Made by a program: the position numbers and the translations under genes | Shown: positions 8,185-17,262 of the stretch, piece by piece | Numbering within the stretch: position 1 is the first letter of the stretch | Layout: each line of letters begins with the position of its first letter | The notes under the pieces: generated by a model | Databases searched by the model: none | Told to the model about the DNA's origin: nothing | What the model saw: the letters and a program-made list of their open reading frames with translations, nothing else | Assembly (NCBI RefSeq): GCF_001658025.2 | Contig: NZ_CP014007.2 | Span: 868,001 to 932,000, forward strand | Direction: 5' to 3' | DNA length: 64,000 nucleotides | Source: Kosakonia oryzae | GTDB lineage: Bacteria; Pseudomonadota; Gammaproteobacteria; Enterobacterales; Enterobacteriaceae

Positions 8185-8411
8185 AATTTACCTTAGTTTT
8201 ATATGTTTCAGTTAATTGCATTGCAAATTTTTCAACTAACAAAATTCAACGTCAAGAAATAGATCCCGCGCTGATGTTCGTTATTTTTTAAGCTAACTTA
8301 CCTTAAAGGCAACTTAAATTTTGTGAAATCAAGTCATTTCATCTTTAAATTCCGCCAATAATAATTTCCGTTATTAAGCAGGGACGATACTGTTAAGGTT
8401 TCGACCCGCAT
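8185..8411 (-). promoter_or_regulatory. Presumed promoter region of the microcin-like operon
   Basis: A 227-base AT-rich gap between the adhesin stop and the precursor start, all genes on the same strand. It contains the palindrome TTGCATTGCAA at about 8217-8227. I see no clear terminator after the adhesin gene, so readthrough from the fimbrial operon remains possible, and no convincing Fur box. Confidence 0.35.
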
Positions 8412-9377
8412 TTAACGTTCATTGATAGTAATTGTCATCCCTGCATTAGCCTGTCCAGGAGTAATGGTGGATGCGATTTTTTTGTACCGGGCAGCAAGTG
8501 AGATATAAATAGCTGTTTCGCTGTTCATGTGGTATTTACTCTCCTGGCCAAGTTTTACTGGCGCATGGCTATAAGCATCGACAATTTCTACTGCAACGCC
8601 TGTTGCCGGGTTAGTACCAGTTGAATCAATGTTTAATAAACCATCGCCGCCGCTGCCACTCAGCGCATCAAATTGTACATATACCGGAACAGAATCGGCC
8701 TGGCAGGCCAGAGTTAATGTAAAAGGAACATCTTTCGATGTTGGGTTTATATCGCGCGCATTAAACCTGCCCAGGTTAATCGTGCGATTATATACGCCAT
8801 CAATGGTACAACTTTTAATTTTTATCGTTGAACTGTATGCAGAAACTGTCATAACGGTGACGCCGTCCATCGTATAGGTCGCAATAGGACCATTGGGCAT
8901 CGTTCCGGATCCAATCTTGCCAACCTTAATAAAGTCGACACGGGTATAGCTATTACTTGCCCAGTTTAATGTTTGTGGCGCTGTAGGCCAGGCTTTATTA
9001 GGTACCGATCTGTTGGGTTGATAAAGATCGCTAATCTGAATGCCAAGTCCTTCTACACCAGTAGCATAAATATTGCCCTTTGAATTGCTGCCAATAACCG
9101 TTGAGTAGGCGGGGCCCATTGCTGATACATATGGACGCTGCGCTGTAGAATTACAGGCCCATTTATTCCCTGAAGTATCAATGTTACGGGACCATAATAT
9201 TTCACCCACGGGAGCATTAGGGTCAATGGCAATTAATGGGCTATTCAAACGGTACTCGCGTTTATTGCCATCCGCTCCTATACCTGAAGCCAACGCACTG
9301 CATCCCGCAGCATAAATTGCCGTAGAGTGCAATATTGATAACATTAGTGAAAATGTTATAAAAATAGATCTCTTCAT
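8412..9377 (-). CDS. Fimbrial tip adhesin, two-domain chaperone-usher type
   Basis: A 321-residue secreted protein. The signal peptide ends near residue 24 (IYAAGC). The N-terminal part (about 25-175) is an unrecognised lectin/receptor-binding domain. The C-terminal pilin domain (about 180-321) has a disulfide pair (KSCTIDG and LTLACQAD) and a final beta-strand ending MTITINER that can be donated to or capped by the chaperone. Last gene of the pilin-chaperone-usher-adhesin series, which is the usual place for a tip adhesin. The size is that of FimH-like two-domain adhesins rather than one-domain pilins. Receptor unknown. A ribosome-binding site is weak but the gene follows the usher by 20 bases. 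Confidence 0.85.
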   Translation of the reverse strand: MKRSIFITFSLMLSILHSTAIYAAGCSALASGIGADGNKREYRLNSPLIAIDPNAPVGEILWSRNIDTSGNKWACNSTAQRPYVSAMGPAYSTVIGSNSKGNIYATGVEGLGIQISDLYQPNRSVPNKAWPTAPQTLNWASNSYTRVDFIKVGKIGSGTMPNGPIATYTMDGVTVMTVSAYSSTIKIKSCTIDGVYNRTINLGRFNARDINPTSKDVPFTLTLACQADSVPVYVQFDALSGSGGDGLLNIDSTGTNPATGVAVEIVDAYSHAPVKLGQESKYHMNSETAIYISLAARYKKIASTITPGQANAGMTITINER

Positions 9378-9397
9378 ATCTTAACTTTCCTGAAATC

Positions 9398-11971
9398 TTA
9401 CTGGCAGATGGCTTCAGCTTGCTGGATGCCGGTTGGTGATGCAGGGCTGTCACGGAAATCGTAAGAAGCCTTGCATTGCTTATTGGCTTCATTACCCCAT
9501 TTGGCGAAAAGAGAACCATGATCGCTCAGACCCGTTAAATAGACTTGCCCCTCTTCACCCACAAAGTTGGACACGTTATTTTCTGCATTCTGCACGGTCA
9601 CCGTGGCACCGAAGGGGAGTATTTTCCCTGAGCGATCCAGCAGCCTGATAAACCCTTTTATCCCCACTTTGCCGTCAAAACTTGAACGCACAACCGCGCC
9701 GCGAGTTGGCACAACTGTTGCGGTGTTGCTGTTCAGCTCCATATTGTCGGGAAGAGTCTCACTGTTAAGAACGATATCGTTCAGACGATACGGGGTGACG
9801 TACGGCACCACGGTATAGCCGCGGAAATCTGTCTTCACGCCGGTATGATTTGACACGCTGGTTCCTGCTGCTCCCGGCGCTTCAACCAGAGCCACGCTTT
9901 CGCCCAGTGACTGGCTTAACGTCAGTCCGCGTTCATGAACGATCATTCCTCCTGAAACGCCATAGCTGAAGCGACGTGACTGCTGGCTGTAGCCATAAGA
10001 GGAGGCCAATTCGCCGTAGGTTCCCTGGTAAGAGAGATCGAGGTTGCCGCTGGCATTCGATTTATTCCCATAACCCTGCTGAACGCTCCAGTTGAGGTTA
10101 TTTTCTTCCAGCGCTGTACCGGCCACGCCAACCATAAGCGAGGTCTCGCCAGGTTTGGCGATATTCATATTATTAAACGCATAGAGGCTATGATTTGTAT
10201 GCAACCACTGATCGAGAGGAAGACTAACCGTCAGGCTAATAATCTGATCATTATATTTTTTCTCGAAACTTCCTCTGTTCTGTATGGATTGCACATAGCT
10301 ATAGTTAAGGCTGTAGCTAATGTTGTTCCAACTATTGCTATAGCTGGTATTGATCGATCTGTTTTGCCGATTATTATCCCAGAAATCTTCAATGACTCCG
10401 CCCAGTGAAATATAACCCAGGCGCTCACCAATACTCTGGTTGATATTCATTTCGGTACGGTTACGGACGCGATACAGTTGATACCTGCGGTTATCGTCAC
10501 GGTATGTATTCAGCACGTCGCCAAGCGTATAGAAACCCGAGGTTGAGTATCGGTAACCAGCAATAGCGAAATTGGTGCCAGTCTGGGTAATATTTTTACT
10601 GTAGCGAATACGCCAGGATTGGCCGCTGGTTTTTTCGGCATCCTTTTTTGTGGACCATGCCTGCGTTGCATCGACTGACACTGCGCCAATCTTACCCATA
10701 TTTTTCCCAATACCCGCAGCCAGCGCCTGGTATTTCGACGCTGCCTGTACCCCGCCATACAGGGTGGCATTAAACGGCAGACCATAGCTGGCGCTGGCCT
10801 GTGTAAATGGCGTTTCAGCGATACTGTTATCGTAGGTGCGATAAACGCCAGAGGTCAGGCTGTATTTGAGGCTGCCTTCGCGGCGCATGACAGGCAGTGA
10901 GGCGTAAGGCACCGTGAAGATTTGCTGGCTGCCATCAGACTCCTGAACGGTAACGTGTAAATCCCCGTTAGAGTTTGTTTGATACAAATCATCAATTTCA
11001 AATGCACCTGGAGAAACGTAGGTTTCGTAAATCTGGTAACCGTTTTGCCGAATAACGATTTTGGCGTTGCTTTTAGCAATACCGCGAATGACCGGAGCAT
11101 AACCAGTGATGTTTTCAGGGGACATTGTATCGTCAGTCGCCAGTTGGATACCGGTAAAACCAACGCTGTCGAAAATATCACCAGGTGAGGTACTCTGGCC
11201 TAACACGAGGGAGCTACGTAATGGAATAATATCACGCTGGGCATAAGTATAAATATTATCCCATGAATCATCATTACGATATTTATCGGTTGTTCTCGAC
11301 CAGGTTGAATAATGGCGTAAGCGCCATGCTCCGATATTCAGGCCCGGGCGTAAGTTCAAATGATAACTATCCTGTTTAGCAGAGGTCTGCCTGGAACTTG
11401 TCTGACTGGCCAGAAATTTATAGTTCAGCAGAAATGCCGGAATACCCTGGTCAAATTGTTCAGGTGGAACAATATTCGGATTTTTACGGACTAATGCAGC
11501 TTGAGGTATACTTAAATTAAGACGCTGGAGTTCCGTATCGTACTGTGCCGTAGCTTCAGGGATGAGTGATAGAATATCACAACGCTGAGGGTCTTTTGCC
11601 AGCCAGGGATTCTGCTTAATGTAATTTTCATTTAAGCCTAACGAAATCATTTTTTGCAGATTAAGGCAGGGTGCCAGCTCAATAGCATCGCTTGCCTCAT
11701 GTTTCTGGGCTATGAACTCAACGTCGCTTGTTTCAATTGCTTTACCATTCAACCATATATCAACACGGTAGATTCCCGGGATCTGGCGCAGCCCCATGTC
11801 AAAATAAGAGAGGTCGCCAATTTCATTTTGCTGATCGCCGTTTTTTAAAAATTCAGGGTTGAAGAAGCTTTTAGCTGCGACACAGTCCGAAAAAAAAAAT
11901 GACACAAGTGTGACACGAATCAGCAGGCTTAACCCAGCCTTATAATGGACATTGAAAGACTCATCTTTCAT
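9398..11971 (-). CDS. Outer-membrane fimbrial usher
   Basis: An 857-residue FimD/PapC-family usher. It has a signal peptide (about 1-33), N-terminal chaperone-binding domain (FNPEFLKNGDQQNEIGDLSYF, with VDIWLNGK), a 24-strand barrel with a plug domain in the middle and C-terminal domains (GAVVRSSFDGKVGIKGFIRL). The conserved stretch PFGATVTV plus GEEGQVYLTGL near the C-terminus is typical. It catalyses ordered pilus subunit polymerisation and secretion. It sits between chaperone (20 bases upstream) and adhesin (20 bases downstream). The length is that of a full usher and the frame is intact, despite a run of ten A residues near the start (11889-11898) that could be slippage-prone. Confidence 0.95.
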   Translation of the reverse strand: MKDESFNVHYKAGLSLLIRVTLVSFFFSDCVAAKSFFNPEFLKNGDQQNEIGDLSYFDMGLRQIPGIYRVDIWLNGKAIETSDVEFIAQKHEASDAIELAPCLNLQKMISLGLNENYIKQNPWLAKDPQRCDILSLIPEATAQYDTELQRLNLSIPQAALVRKNPNIVPPEQFDQGIPAFLLNYKFLASQTSSRQTSAKQDSYHLNLRPGLNIGAWRLRHYSTWSRTTDKYRNDDSWDNIYTYAQRDIIPLRSSLVLGQSTSPGDIFDSVGFTGIQLATDDTMSPENITGYAPVIRGIAKSNAKIVIRQNGYQIYETYVSPGAFEIDDLYQTNSNGDLHVTVQESDGSQQIFTVPYASLPVMRREGSLKYSLTSGVYRTYDNSIAETPFTQASASYGLPFNATLYGGVQAASKYQALAAGIGKNMGKIGAVSVDATQAWSTKKDAEKTSGQSWRIRYSKNITQTGTNFAIAGYRYSTSGFYTLGDVLNTYRDDNRRYQLYRVRNRTEMNINQSIGERLGYISLGGVIEDFWDNNRQNRSINTSYSNSWNNISYSLNYSYVQSIQNRGSFEKKYNDQIISLTVSLPLDQWLHTNHSLYAFNNMNIAKPGETSLMVGVAGTALEENNLNWSVQQGYGNKSNASGNLDLSYQGTYGELASSYGYSQQSRRFSYGVSGGMIVHERGLTLSQSLGESVALVEAPGAAGTSVSNHTGVKTDFRGYTVVPYVTPYRLNDIVLNSETLPDNMELNSNTATVVPTRGAVVRSSFDGKVGIKGFIRLLDRSGKILPFGATVTVQNAENNVSNFVGEEGQVYLTGLSDHGSLFAKWGNEANKQCKASYDFRDSPASPTGIQQAEAICQ

Positions 11972-11991
11972 TTTTATAACCTCGTGTATTA

Positions 11992-12663
11992 CTATAAATT
12001 TTTCCTATGGAGTGGGCCAGCCGAACCATAGTCATTTATAATTTTCCAGCTAATTTGATTACCGTTGATGGCACCAATATCAAACCAGGTATCTGTAAAA
12101 GGAGCTGCATAATTTTTATCTTTCATTTCGATGTCTTTATCATTGATTTTGATAAACATGAAATTTTGATAATACGGTGTCGGGTTTGTAACTTTTAACT
12201 GGCTGCCAACTCTTGTCCAGCTTAATTCCTCAGTTCGGTTCTCCGGTCTCTCTTTTTGTAAAGCGCGCGGGCGATAAATTAGTTTCAAGCGATTGCGGAT
12301 AGCAATCTGTAATGTATTGTTGCCTGGTTCTCCGCCGGGAATAGATTTTGCGTTAAGAAAAAATAGTGATTCTCTGTCACCGGCTAATTCTTTTGATAAG
12401 TTAAAAATGCGCAAAGCATTCTTTTTATCACCGTCCAGACGAAATAATGGCGGCGTCACTAAAAACTCACCCGTTTTCACGCCATCTTTATTTTCGACCC
12501 ATGACTGAATGAGATACGGGGCAGATCCTTTATTTTCAATGTCGATGGAAACTTCTTTTTTCCCTTCTTCATAAATAATGCGCGTGCCGCCAAGCACTAC
12601 ACCCGCCTGTGCTGACGTGCATAAAAAGAGAAGGGAAAGTGTATATGCAGATATTTTTATCAT
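11992..12663 (-). CDS. Periplasmic fimbrial chaperone, PapD family
   Basis: A 223-residue protein with signal peptide (cleavage after SAQA, about residue 20) and the two immunoglobulin-like domains of PapD-type chaperones. It carries the signature region LRIFNLSKELAGDRESLFFLNAKSIP, where the alternating hydrophobic G1 strand that completes pilin subunits precedes the DRESLF..LN motif. It escorts pilins through the periplasm to the usher. Placed 54 bases after the major pilin gene, beyond a terminator-like hairpin that lowers its expression relative to pilin. Confidence 0.94.
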   Translation of the reverse strand: MIKISAYTLSLLFLCTSAQAGVVLGGTRIIYEEGKKEVSIDIENKGSAPYLIQSWVENKDGVKTGEFLVTPPLFRLDGDKKNALRIFNLSKELAGDRESLFFLNAKSIPGGEPGNNTLQIAIRNRLKLIYRPRALQKERPENRTEELSWTRVGSQLKVTNPTPYYQNFMFIKINDKDIEMKDKNYAAPFTDTWFDIGAINGNQISWKIINDYGSAGPLHRKNL

Positions 12664-12674
12664 AGTTACATCTT

Positions 12675-12709
12675 TAAAAAAGAGGCCTGCTCCCCGAAAG
12701 GAACAGGCC
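12675..12709 (-). terminator. Attenuating terminator between major pilin and chaperone genes
   Basis: A near-perfect ten-base stem (GGCCTGTTCC with GGAGCAGGCC, one mismatch) and six-base loop, followed by TCTTTTTT on the minus strand. Such partial terminators let the major subunit be made in large excess over chaperone and usher. Confidence 0.82.
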
Positions 12710-12717
12710 GCAATTAA

Positions 12718-13275
12718 TTAGTAGTTAACAGTAAAGGTCGCAACAGAGTTTGCCGGACCGGTGGTTACTGTATTCTGAGTCTGGATGTATTTAGCGTAGA
12801 ACGGCAGAGAGTTGGTGGTACCTGCGCCAGTGTTGGTGATGGTATACGGTGCAGAAGCTTTAGCCAGCTGGATCACGTTACGGTCTTTATCATACAGCTG
12901 GATGCCAACGCCGGTAGCAGAGTTAGCGCCTGCGGTCAGAGCAAGAACAGTATCGTCGCCATTTTCGTTCTGGCCATCAAATTTGAAGGTCACAGAAGTG
13001 ATAGTGGACGGGCAGTCTTCCATTTCGATGGTGAAGCCAGTGCTGCTTGCAGCGCCGTCAACAGTTGAACCCACGCCTTTAAATGCAGTTTTTGCTACTT
13101 TACCCATATCAACGTCGCCGGTAGAAGCACCAGAACCGTTGATGGAAGTATTACAACCAGCATCGGTAATTTCACCGGTAAAGTTAATTGTACCGTCTGC
13201 TGCACTTACAGAAGAAATAGAAGATAATGCCAGTACAACAAATGATGCCAGTGCGGTAGTTTTCAGATTTTTCAT
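12718..13275 (-). CDS. Major fimbrial subunit (type 1-like pilin)
   Basis: A 185-residue pilin: signal peptide cleaved after about residue 25 (SSVSAADG), mature N-terminal donor strand starting ADGTINFTGEITDAGC, a disulfide between Cys41 and Cys88, and a C-terminal YTITNTGAGTTNSLPFYAKY followed by the terminal ATFTVNY strand. The gene is first in the operon and has visibly more frequent-codon use than its neighbours, as expected for a highly expressed structural protein. It polymerises into the fimbrial rod on the cell surface. Confidence 0.93.
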   Translation of the reverse strand: MKNLKTTALASFVVLALSSISSVSAADGTINFTGEITDAGCNTSINGSGASTGDVDMGKVAKTAFKGVGSTVDGAASSTGFTIEMEDCPSTITSVTFKFDGQNENGDDTVLALTAGANSATGVGIQLYDKDRNVIQLAKASAPYTITNTGAGTTNSLPFYAKYIQTQNTVTTGPANSVATFTVNY

Positions 13276-14042
13276 AACATAGTCCTTGTTTAATAAAGAT
13301 GACGAATCTACTGATTATCATCAGGTATATAAAAGATATATTTGTGTAGCGCGTCAGAGGTAATCGTGGGCTGTTTTATCAATTTTTATTGCCGCTTTTT
13401 TTTATGCGGAATTATGATTTTCAGCTACGACTTTTCCATTACGCAGAATCATCTCGTGATTGCAGTGAGAATTCTATATGCAGTTTTTTATATTGCAAAG
13501 ATGTCTTTTCTAAGTTACTCGATTTTTAAGAAAATTATTGTCTTGTCAAAATCATCTGTATTATCTCTTATCTCAAAAAGATCTTCTTTTTCAGTGGGTA
13601 GTTTGAGTGGTGGTGGACAGGGATGGGGGTTTTAACATGCGTTTTTTATATTTATTTAAGTTCATTTAATAATGGCTTGTGGGCTAAATTTTATTTTTTT
13701 CGCCTGTTTGTTATAGTTAACATATTTATTTGGTTGATAAATATTACGATGGTAAATTATAGGGTCTATCAACAGATGATTTATACTGCTGGGTATTTTG
13801 ATTTGCGATTGGTCACAGCTTATTAAAAGACGGGGAATAACGTGGGGGCGATAACTAAAAAGGGACGTGTTTAGTTTGATGACATTTTATAGGAGGGCGG
13901 CTGAACGAGTGGTAAGCATCCGATATGTATTTTCATAACGGATGCTTGAGTTCTTTTCCATATTATTGGCGGATGCGAGCAACACGCAACCACATTATGG
14001 ACGGAAAAAACAAGAACAGATAACACATTTACCAATGATCAT
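13276..14042. promoter_or_regulatory. AT-rich intergenic region upstream of the fimbrial operon
   Basis: About 770 bases without a gene I can support. The 60-100 bases next to the pilin start should hold its promoter. Plus-strand open frames of 97 and 67 codons exist here but have poor starts and low-complexity, AT-driven composition. The only structured element is the long inverted repeat at 13914-13947. I see no invertase gene or paired inverted repeats of a classical fimbrial phase switch. Confidence 0.45.
13914..13947. repeat. Long inverted repeat between fimbrial and ABC-2 operons
   Basis: AAGCATCCG at 13914-13922 pairs with CGGATGCTT at 13939-13947, and TATG with CATA inside, giving a 13-bp stem with one A/A mismatch and a small loop. 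It lies about 95 bases past the stop of the ABC-2 permease gene on its downstream side. With only an interrupted T-tract it could be a weak terminator for that operon or a protein-binding site. Confidence 0.5.
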
Positions 14043-15185
14043 TTAAAGCTTTTTAACCACGCGATGAAAAAGAATGCAACAGAGTAACGATAAAAATAAA
14101 GTAAGAAATAACAGCGACATGAGATCCGGTGCCATTTCATTCAGAGCGTAGCCCTTCAGCATAATCCCTCTGACAAGGCGTAAAAAATATGTGAGCGGCA
14201 GCGCCGAACCCAACAGTTGCGACCAGAAAGGCATGCCATAGAAGGTGTTCATGAAACCGGAAAGCATGGTCGATAATAAAAAGTAAAACGAAGCCAGTTG
14301 CATCACCTGGAGCTGACTTTTCGTGATCGTAGAGAATATGACGCCGATTGCCAGGCAGAGAATGATGAAAATCGTTAACAATAATGCCAGGGAAATAAAC
14401 GATCCCATGACCGGAACGTCCATGACGTAAACCGCCATCATAACGATAAACGCAGCCTGTAACAGACCAACACAAAAATAGGGGAAAATCTTACCCAGCA
14501 TGATTTCCCATGCGGTGACTGGCGAATTGATGATGTGCATGATGGAGTCTTTCTCTCTTTCACGGATGATGGAAAGACTGGTCATCAGAATCAGGATCAT
14601 GGAGAGTATGACCCCCGCGAGCCCAGGTACGATATTTAGACGGGTTATTCCCTCCGGGTTATAGAGTTTATGCACTACAACATCGACCAGTTGTGTGCTC
14701 TCTTTTTGCAGGCCCGGTAAGTTTTTCATATCGTGTCTGAATACATCGTTAAGCAGTGTTGTCAGTGCCTGGGTAGCATTTGCCGTGGCAGCGGGATCGC
14801 TGGCATCGGTCTGGACTAATAGCTGCGGCTTCCTGGCGGCGATGAGATCTCTGGAAAACCCGGCTGGAATAATGACGACCAACTGCACTGCACCTTCACG
14901 GAATAACTTATCGGCCTCTTGCTCACTGGTAACTCGCTGGATGGCAAAATAATCCGTATTGGTCATCCCGGTTACCAGCGTACGGCTAAAGGATGAGACG
15001 TCGTGATCGATCAGCGCGGTGCGTACAAATTTAGGGTCAGTATTTACCGAAAAACCAATAATACAGAGGTTGATCAAAGGAATCGCAAAGATCATCAGCA
15101 AGCTGACCTTGTCGCGGCGTAGCTCAAAGATCTCTTTCACGATAATTGCCATGACGCGCTCGTATATCAATTTTAAATTATTCAT
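14043..15185 (-). CDS. ABC-2 type transporter permease
   Basis: A 380-residue inner-membrane protein of the ABC-2 (YhhJ/YbhS-like) family. It has one helix near the N-terminus (about 25-45), a large periplasmic domain (about 46-185; RTALIDHDVSSFS, TDASDPAATANA) and five further helices in the C-terminal half, including the family motif region REREKDSIMHIINSPVTAWEIMLGKIFP (given here in part). Its ATG overlaps the ATPase stop by four bases. It should form the membrane channel with the preceding ATPase and lipoprotein adaptor for drug or envelope-component export. The substrate is unknown. Only one permease is present, so a homodimer is expected. Confidence 0.9.
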   Translation of the reverse strand: MNNLKLIYERVMAIIVKEIFELRRDKVSLLMIFAIPLINLCIIGFSVNTDPKFVRTALIDHDVSSFSRTLVTGMTNTDYFAIQRVTSEQEADKLFREGAVQLVVIIPAGFSRDLIAARKPQLLVQTDASDPAATANATQALTTLLNDVFRHDMKNLPGLQKESTQLVDVVVHKLYNPEGITRLNIVPGLAGVILSMILILMTSLSIIREREKDSIMHIINSPVTAWEIMLGKIFPYFCVGLLQAAFIVMMAVYVMDVPVMGSFISLALLLTIFIILCLAIGVIFSTITKSQLQVMQLASFYFLLSTMLSGFMNTFYGMPFWSQLLGSALPLTYFLRLVRGIMLKGYALNEMAPDLMSLLFLTLFLSLLCCILFHRVVKKL

Positions 15186-16093
15186 ATTGGTACAGCCTGT
15201 TTCATCAAGTGCGCGAATGAATCTTCAAGTGTGGTGGCGGTTTTTTCAACGTGGTAGTTATCGGGTAAGGCACCCACAATAGTATTGAGTGTGTTGCTTT
15301 GTTTGCTGGTAACAAACAGCGTATTGCTGAAGATCACCGTTTGCTCGATCTCGTCAATATCACTGAAGCGATATTCCAGATCGTGCAGGTTCGGACCTTT
15401 AATAGCGAATGTTGTCAGCCCCTGGGATTGAATAATGCTTTCGGCCGAACCGGAGGCCAGCAAATTACCATAGGACATCCACGCCAGATGGTTACAGCGT
15501 TCAGCCTCGTCCATATAGTGCGTGCTAACCAGAATGGTCATGCCTTTGCTGGAAAGATAATGCAAAATTTTCCAGAATTCCCGCCGGGCATACGGATCGA
15601 CACCCGCCGTCGGTTCGTCCAGTAATATTATCTTCGGATCGTGTAAGATGCTGGCCGAGAGCGAGACGCGTTGTTTCCAGCCACCGGATAAATGGTGCGT
15701 CAGAACATCACGAAAGCGCTGAAGAGCAAATTCGTTAATAAGTTCTTCGACACGTTTTATCGGTTGGGGAATATTCCGTATTTTGGCCAGAAATAGCAGG
15801 TTTTCCCTGACCGTAAGATTTTCCCACAGTGAGAAATATTGCGTCATATAACCGATCATCGGCTTAATCGATTCTCGCTGTTTAAAAATATCGAAATCAA
15901 AACAGCTACCTGAACCGCTGTCCGGCTTCAGTAGACCGCACATCATGCGCATTGCTGTTGTTTTCCCACTGCCATTTGGCCCGAGAAAACCGGTAATTTT
16001 TCCGGTAGGGATATTCAGCGTAAGATCTTTTACGACATGCTTGGTCCCGAATGACTTATTCACGTTCTGAAGTTTGATGCAATAATCCATCAT
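15182..16093 (-). CDS. ABC transporter ATP-binding protein, drug-export type
   Basis: A 303-residue single nucleotide-binding domain: Walker A GPNGSGKTT (about 38-46), Q-loop YMTQYF, signature LSGGWKQR, Walker B IILLDEPTAGVDP and H-loop STHYMDEAERC. The family is that of CcmA/YhiH/YbhF-type exporters. It is translationally coupled at both ends: start overlapping the HlyD-like stop by four bases and stop overlapping the permease start by four. It energises the ABC-2 permease. Confidence 0.92.
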   Translation of the reverse strand: MMDYCIKLQNVNKSFGTKHVVKDLTLNIPTGKITGFLGPNGSGKTTAMRMMCGLLKPDSGSGSCFDFDIFKQRESIKPMIGYMTQYFSLWENLTVRENLLFLAKIRNIPQPIKRVEELINEFALQRFRDVLTHHLSGGWKQRVSLSASILHDPKIILLDEPTAGVDPYARREFWKILHYLSSKGMTILVSTHYMDEAERCNHLAWMSYGNLLASGSAESIIQSQGLTTFAIKGPNLHDLEYRFSDIDEIEQTVIFSNTLFVTSKQSNTLNTIVGALPDNYHVEKTATTLEDSFAHLMKQAVPI

Positions 16094-17046
16094 AATATGA
16101 CCTCGACGGGCTGACCAGGATGGAGCTTTTCGCCCGGTTCGATCGGCATCGCTTCGATCATAAAGACCATTCGCTCTTTGTGCGCAGAGGTGAAAATAAC
16201 CGGTGGCGTGAATTCAGCCTTGGGCGAAATATAGGTCACTTCTGCTGCTATCGGCTCTTCGCGACCTTCGATTTTGACTGTGATTTGCATACCCTGCGTG
16301 ATTTTATAAAGCTGAGGGTTGCGGACAAAAAAGCGGATTTTAATGGTATCTTCCGGCAGTAATGATATGAGCGGCGCGCCAGGCGAGGCCACTTCGCCAG
16401 TGTGGTACATAATGTCGTAAACCTTGGCGCTAGCGGCGCTGCGTAAAATTCGTTTGTTCAGCGCGATTTGACTCTGCTTGACCTGCAATAAAGAGCTTTC
16501 CACTCTGGCTTTTTGAGCCTCAATTTGATCGGCGCGCGAAGGCAGGGATTTATTTTTCAGTTGTGAGGTCAATTCCTGCACTCTGTCCCATTTCATTTTG
16601 TTATCTGCCTCAGACTGCTCAAGTTCCAGCTCGGACACGTAGCCTTTGGATTGTAGCTTTTGGTAACGGCTAAATTTCGAGCGGGACACTTCGGCGTCAT
16701 GCTGCGCCTGTGAGAGTTGTGCTTTCAGAATATCCAGTTCGGCATCGCGGCCGCCTTTGCCCAGATCGGCCAAAGTCGAAACCTCGCCCGCATGCGTTTG
16801 ATTCGCTATTTCGACCTGTTTTTTTTCATAATCATCATCCAGAACAATCAATGTCTGTCCTGCCGCAACATTCTGACCACGCTTAACCATCACTTTTGAA
16901 ATCAGCGCGGAACTTTCAGACGAGATATAGACGAACTCACCTTCAATATATCCTTGCAGATTTTTTTTATTTTCATCACGGCAACCGGTGATAAAAACCA
17001 ATGCCATACAATATATGGCAGTCATTTTATGAGAAAAAAGTTTCAT
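16090..17046 (-). CDS. HlyD/YhiI-type periplasmic adaptor lipoprotein
   Basis: A 318-residue protein with a signal peptide and a lipobox at VFITGC (Cys about residue 22), so probably lipid-anchored in the inner membrane. The lipoyl halves (SSALISKVMVKRGQNVAAGQTLIVLD and SAAKVYDIMYHTGEVASPGAPL, both abbreviated regions) flank a coiled-coil hairpin (about 75-200), followed by a beta-barrel domain. The arrangement matches YhiI/YbhG adaptors that pair with an ABC-2 ATPase and permease and with TolC. First full gene of the three-gene exporter operon; its ribosome-binding site is poor. Confidence 0.9.
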   Translation of the reverse strand: MKLFSHKMTAIYCMALVFITGCRDENKKNLQGYIEGEFVYISSESSALISKVMVKRGQNVAAGQTLIVLDDDYEKKQVEIANQTHAGEVSTLADLGKGGRDAELDILKAQLSQAQHDAEVSRSKFSRYQKLQSKGYVSELELEQSEADNKMKWDRVQELTSQLKNKSLPSRADQIEAQKARVESSLLQVKQSQIALNKRILRSAASAKVYDIMYHTGEVASPGAPLISLLPEDTIKIRFFVRNPQLYKITQGMQITVKIEGREEPIAAEVTYISPKAEFTPPVIFTSAHKERMVFMIEAMPIEPGEKLHPGQPVEVIL

Positions 17047-17067
17047 GGCATTAATTATTTCATAAAT

Positions 17068-17166
17068 TCAGTAAATGTTAGGTGTATTATTCAGACTGGT
17101 AATGTTATTCGATTTTTTATCAGATGCTGCTGGCCAGTCTGAATTATTCATCGCTTCAATTAACAT
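17068..17166 (-). CDS. Possible 32-residue peptide gene upstream of the adaptor
   Basis: A short frame with ATG at 17166 and stop 21 bases before the adaptor start, encoding MLIEAMNNSDWPAASDKK and a tail rich in Asn, Ser and Thr. The same frame is open further upstream to about 17262 and reads like protein (LCYNEQPSLRIDGKQSG, ILLSLDAQAPDLDAES) but without an ATG; a TTG is available. It may be a small peptide co-transcribed with the exporter, a remnant of a longer gene, or chance. No family recognised. Confidence 0.3.
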   Translation of the reverse strand: MLIEAMNNSDWPAASDKKSNNITSLNNTPNIY

Positions 17167-17262
17167 AGATTCCGCATCAAGGTCGGGAGCCTGAGCGTCG
17201 AGACTCAATAAGATTGAGCCACTCTGCTTTCCATCAATCCGTAACGAAGGTTGTTCGTTGTA

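Noticed and set aside
13342..13826. Two plus-strand frames of 97 and 67 codons upstream of the fimbrial operon
   Set aside because: Poor start codons, no ribosome-binding sites and AT-driven composition; the hydrophobic look follows from T-rich DNA.
13276..14042. Possible fimbrial phase-inversion switch
   Set aside because: No recombinase gene and no pair of matching inverted repeats flanking the pilin promoter; only one local hairpin is present.
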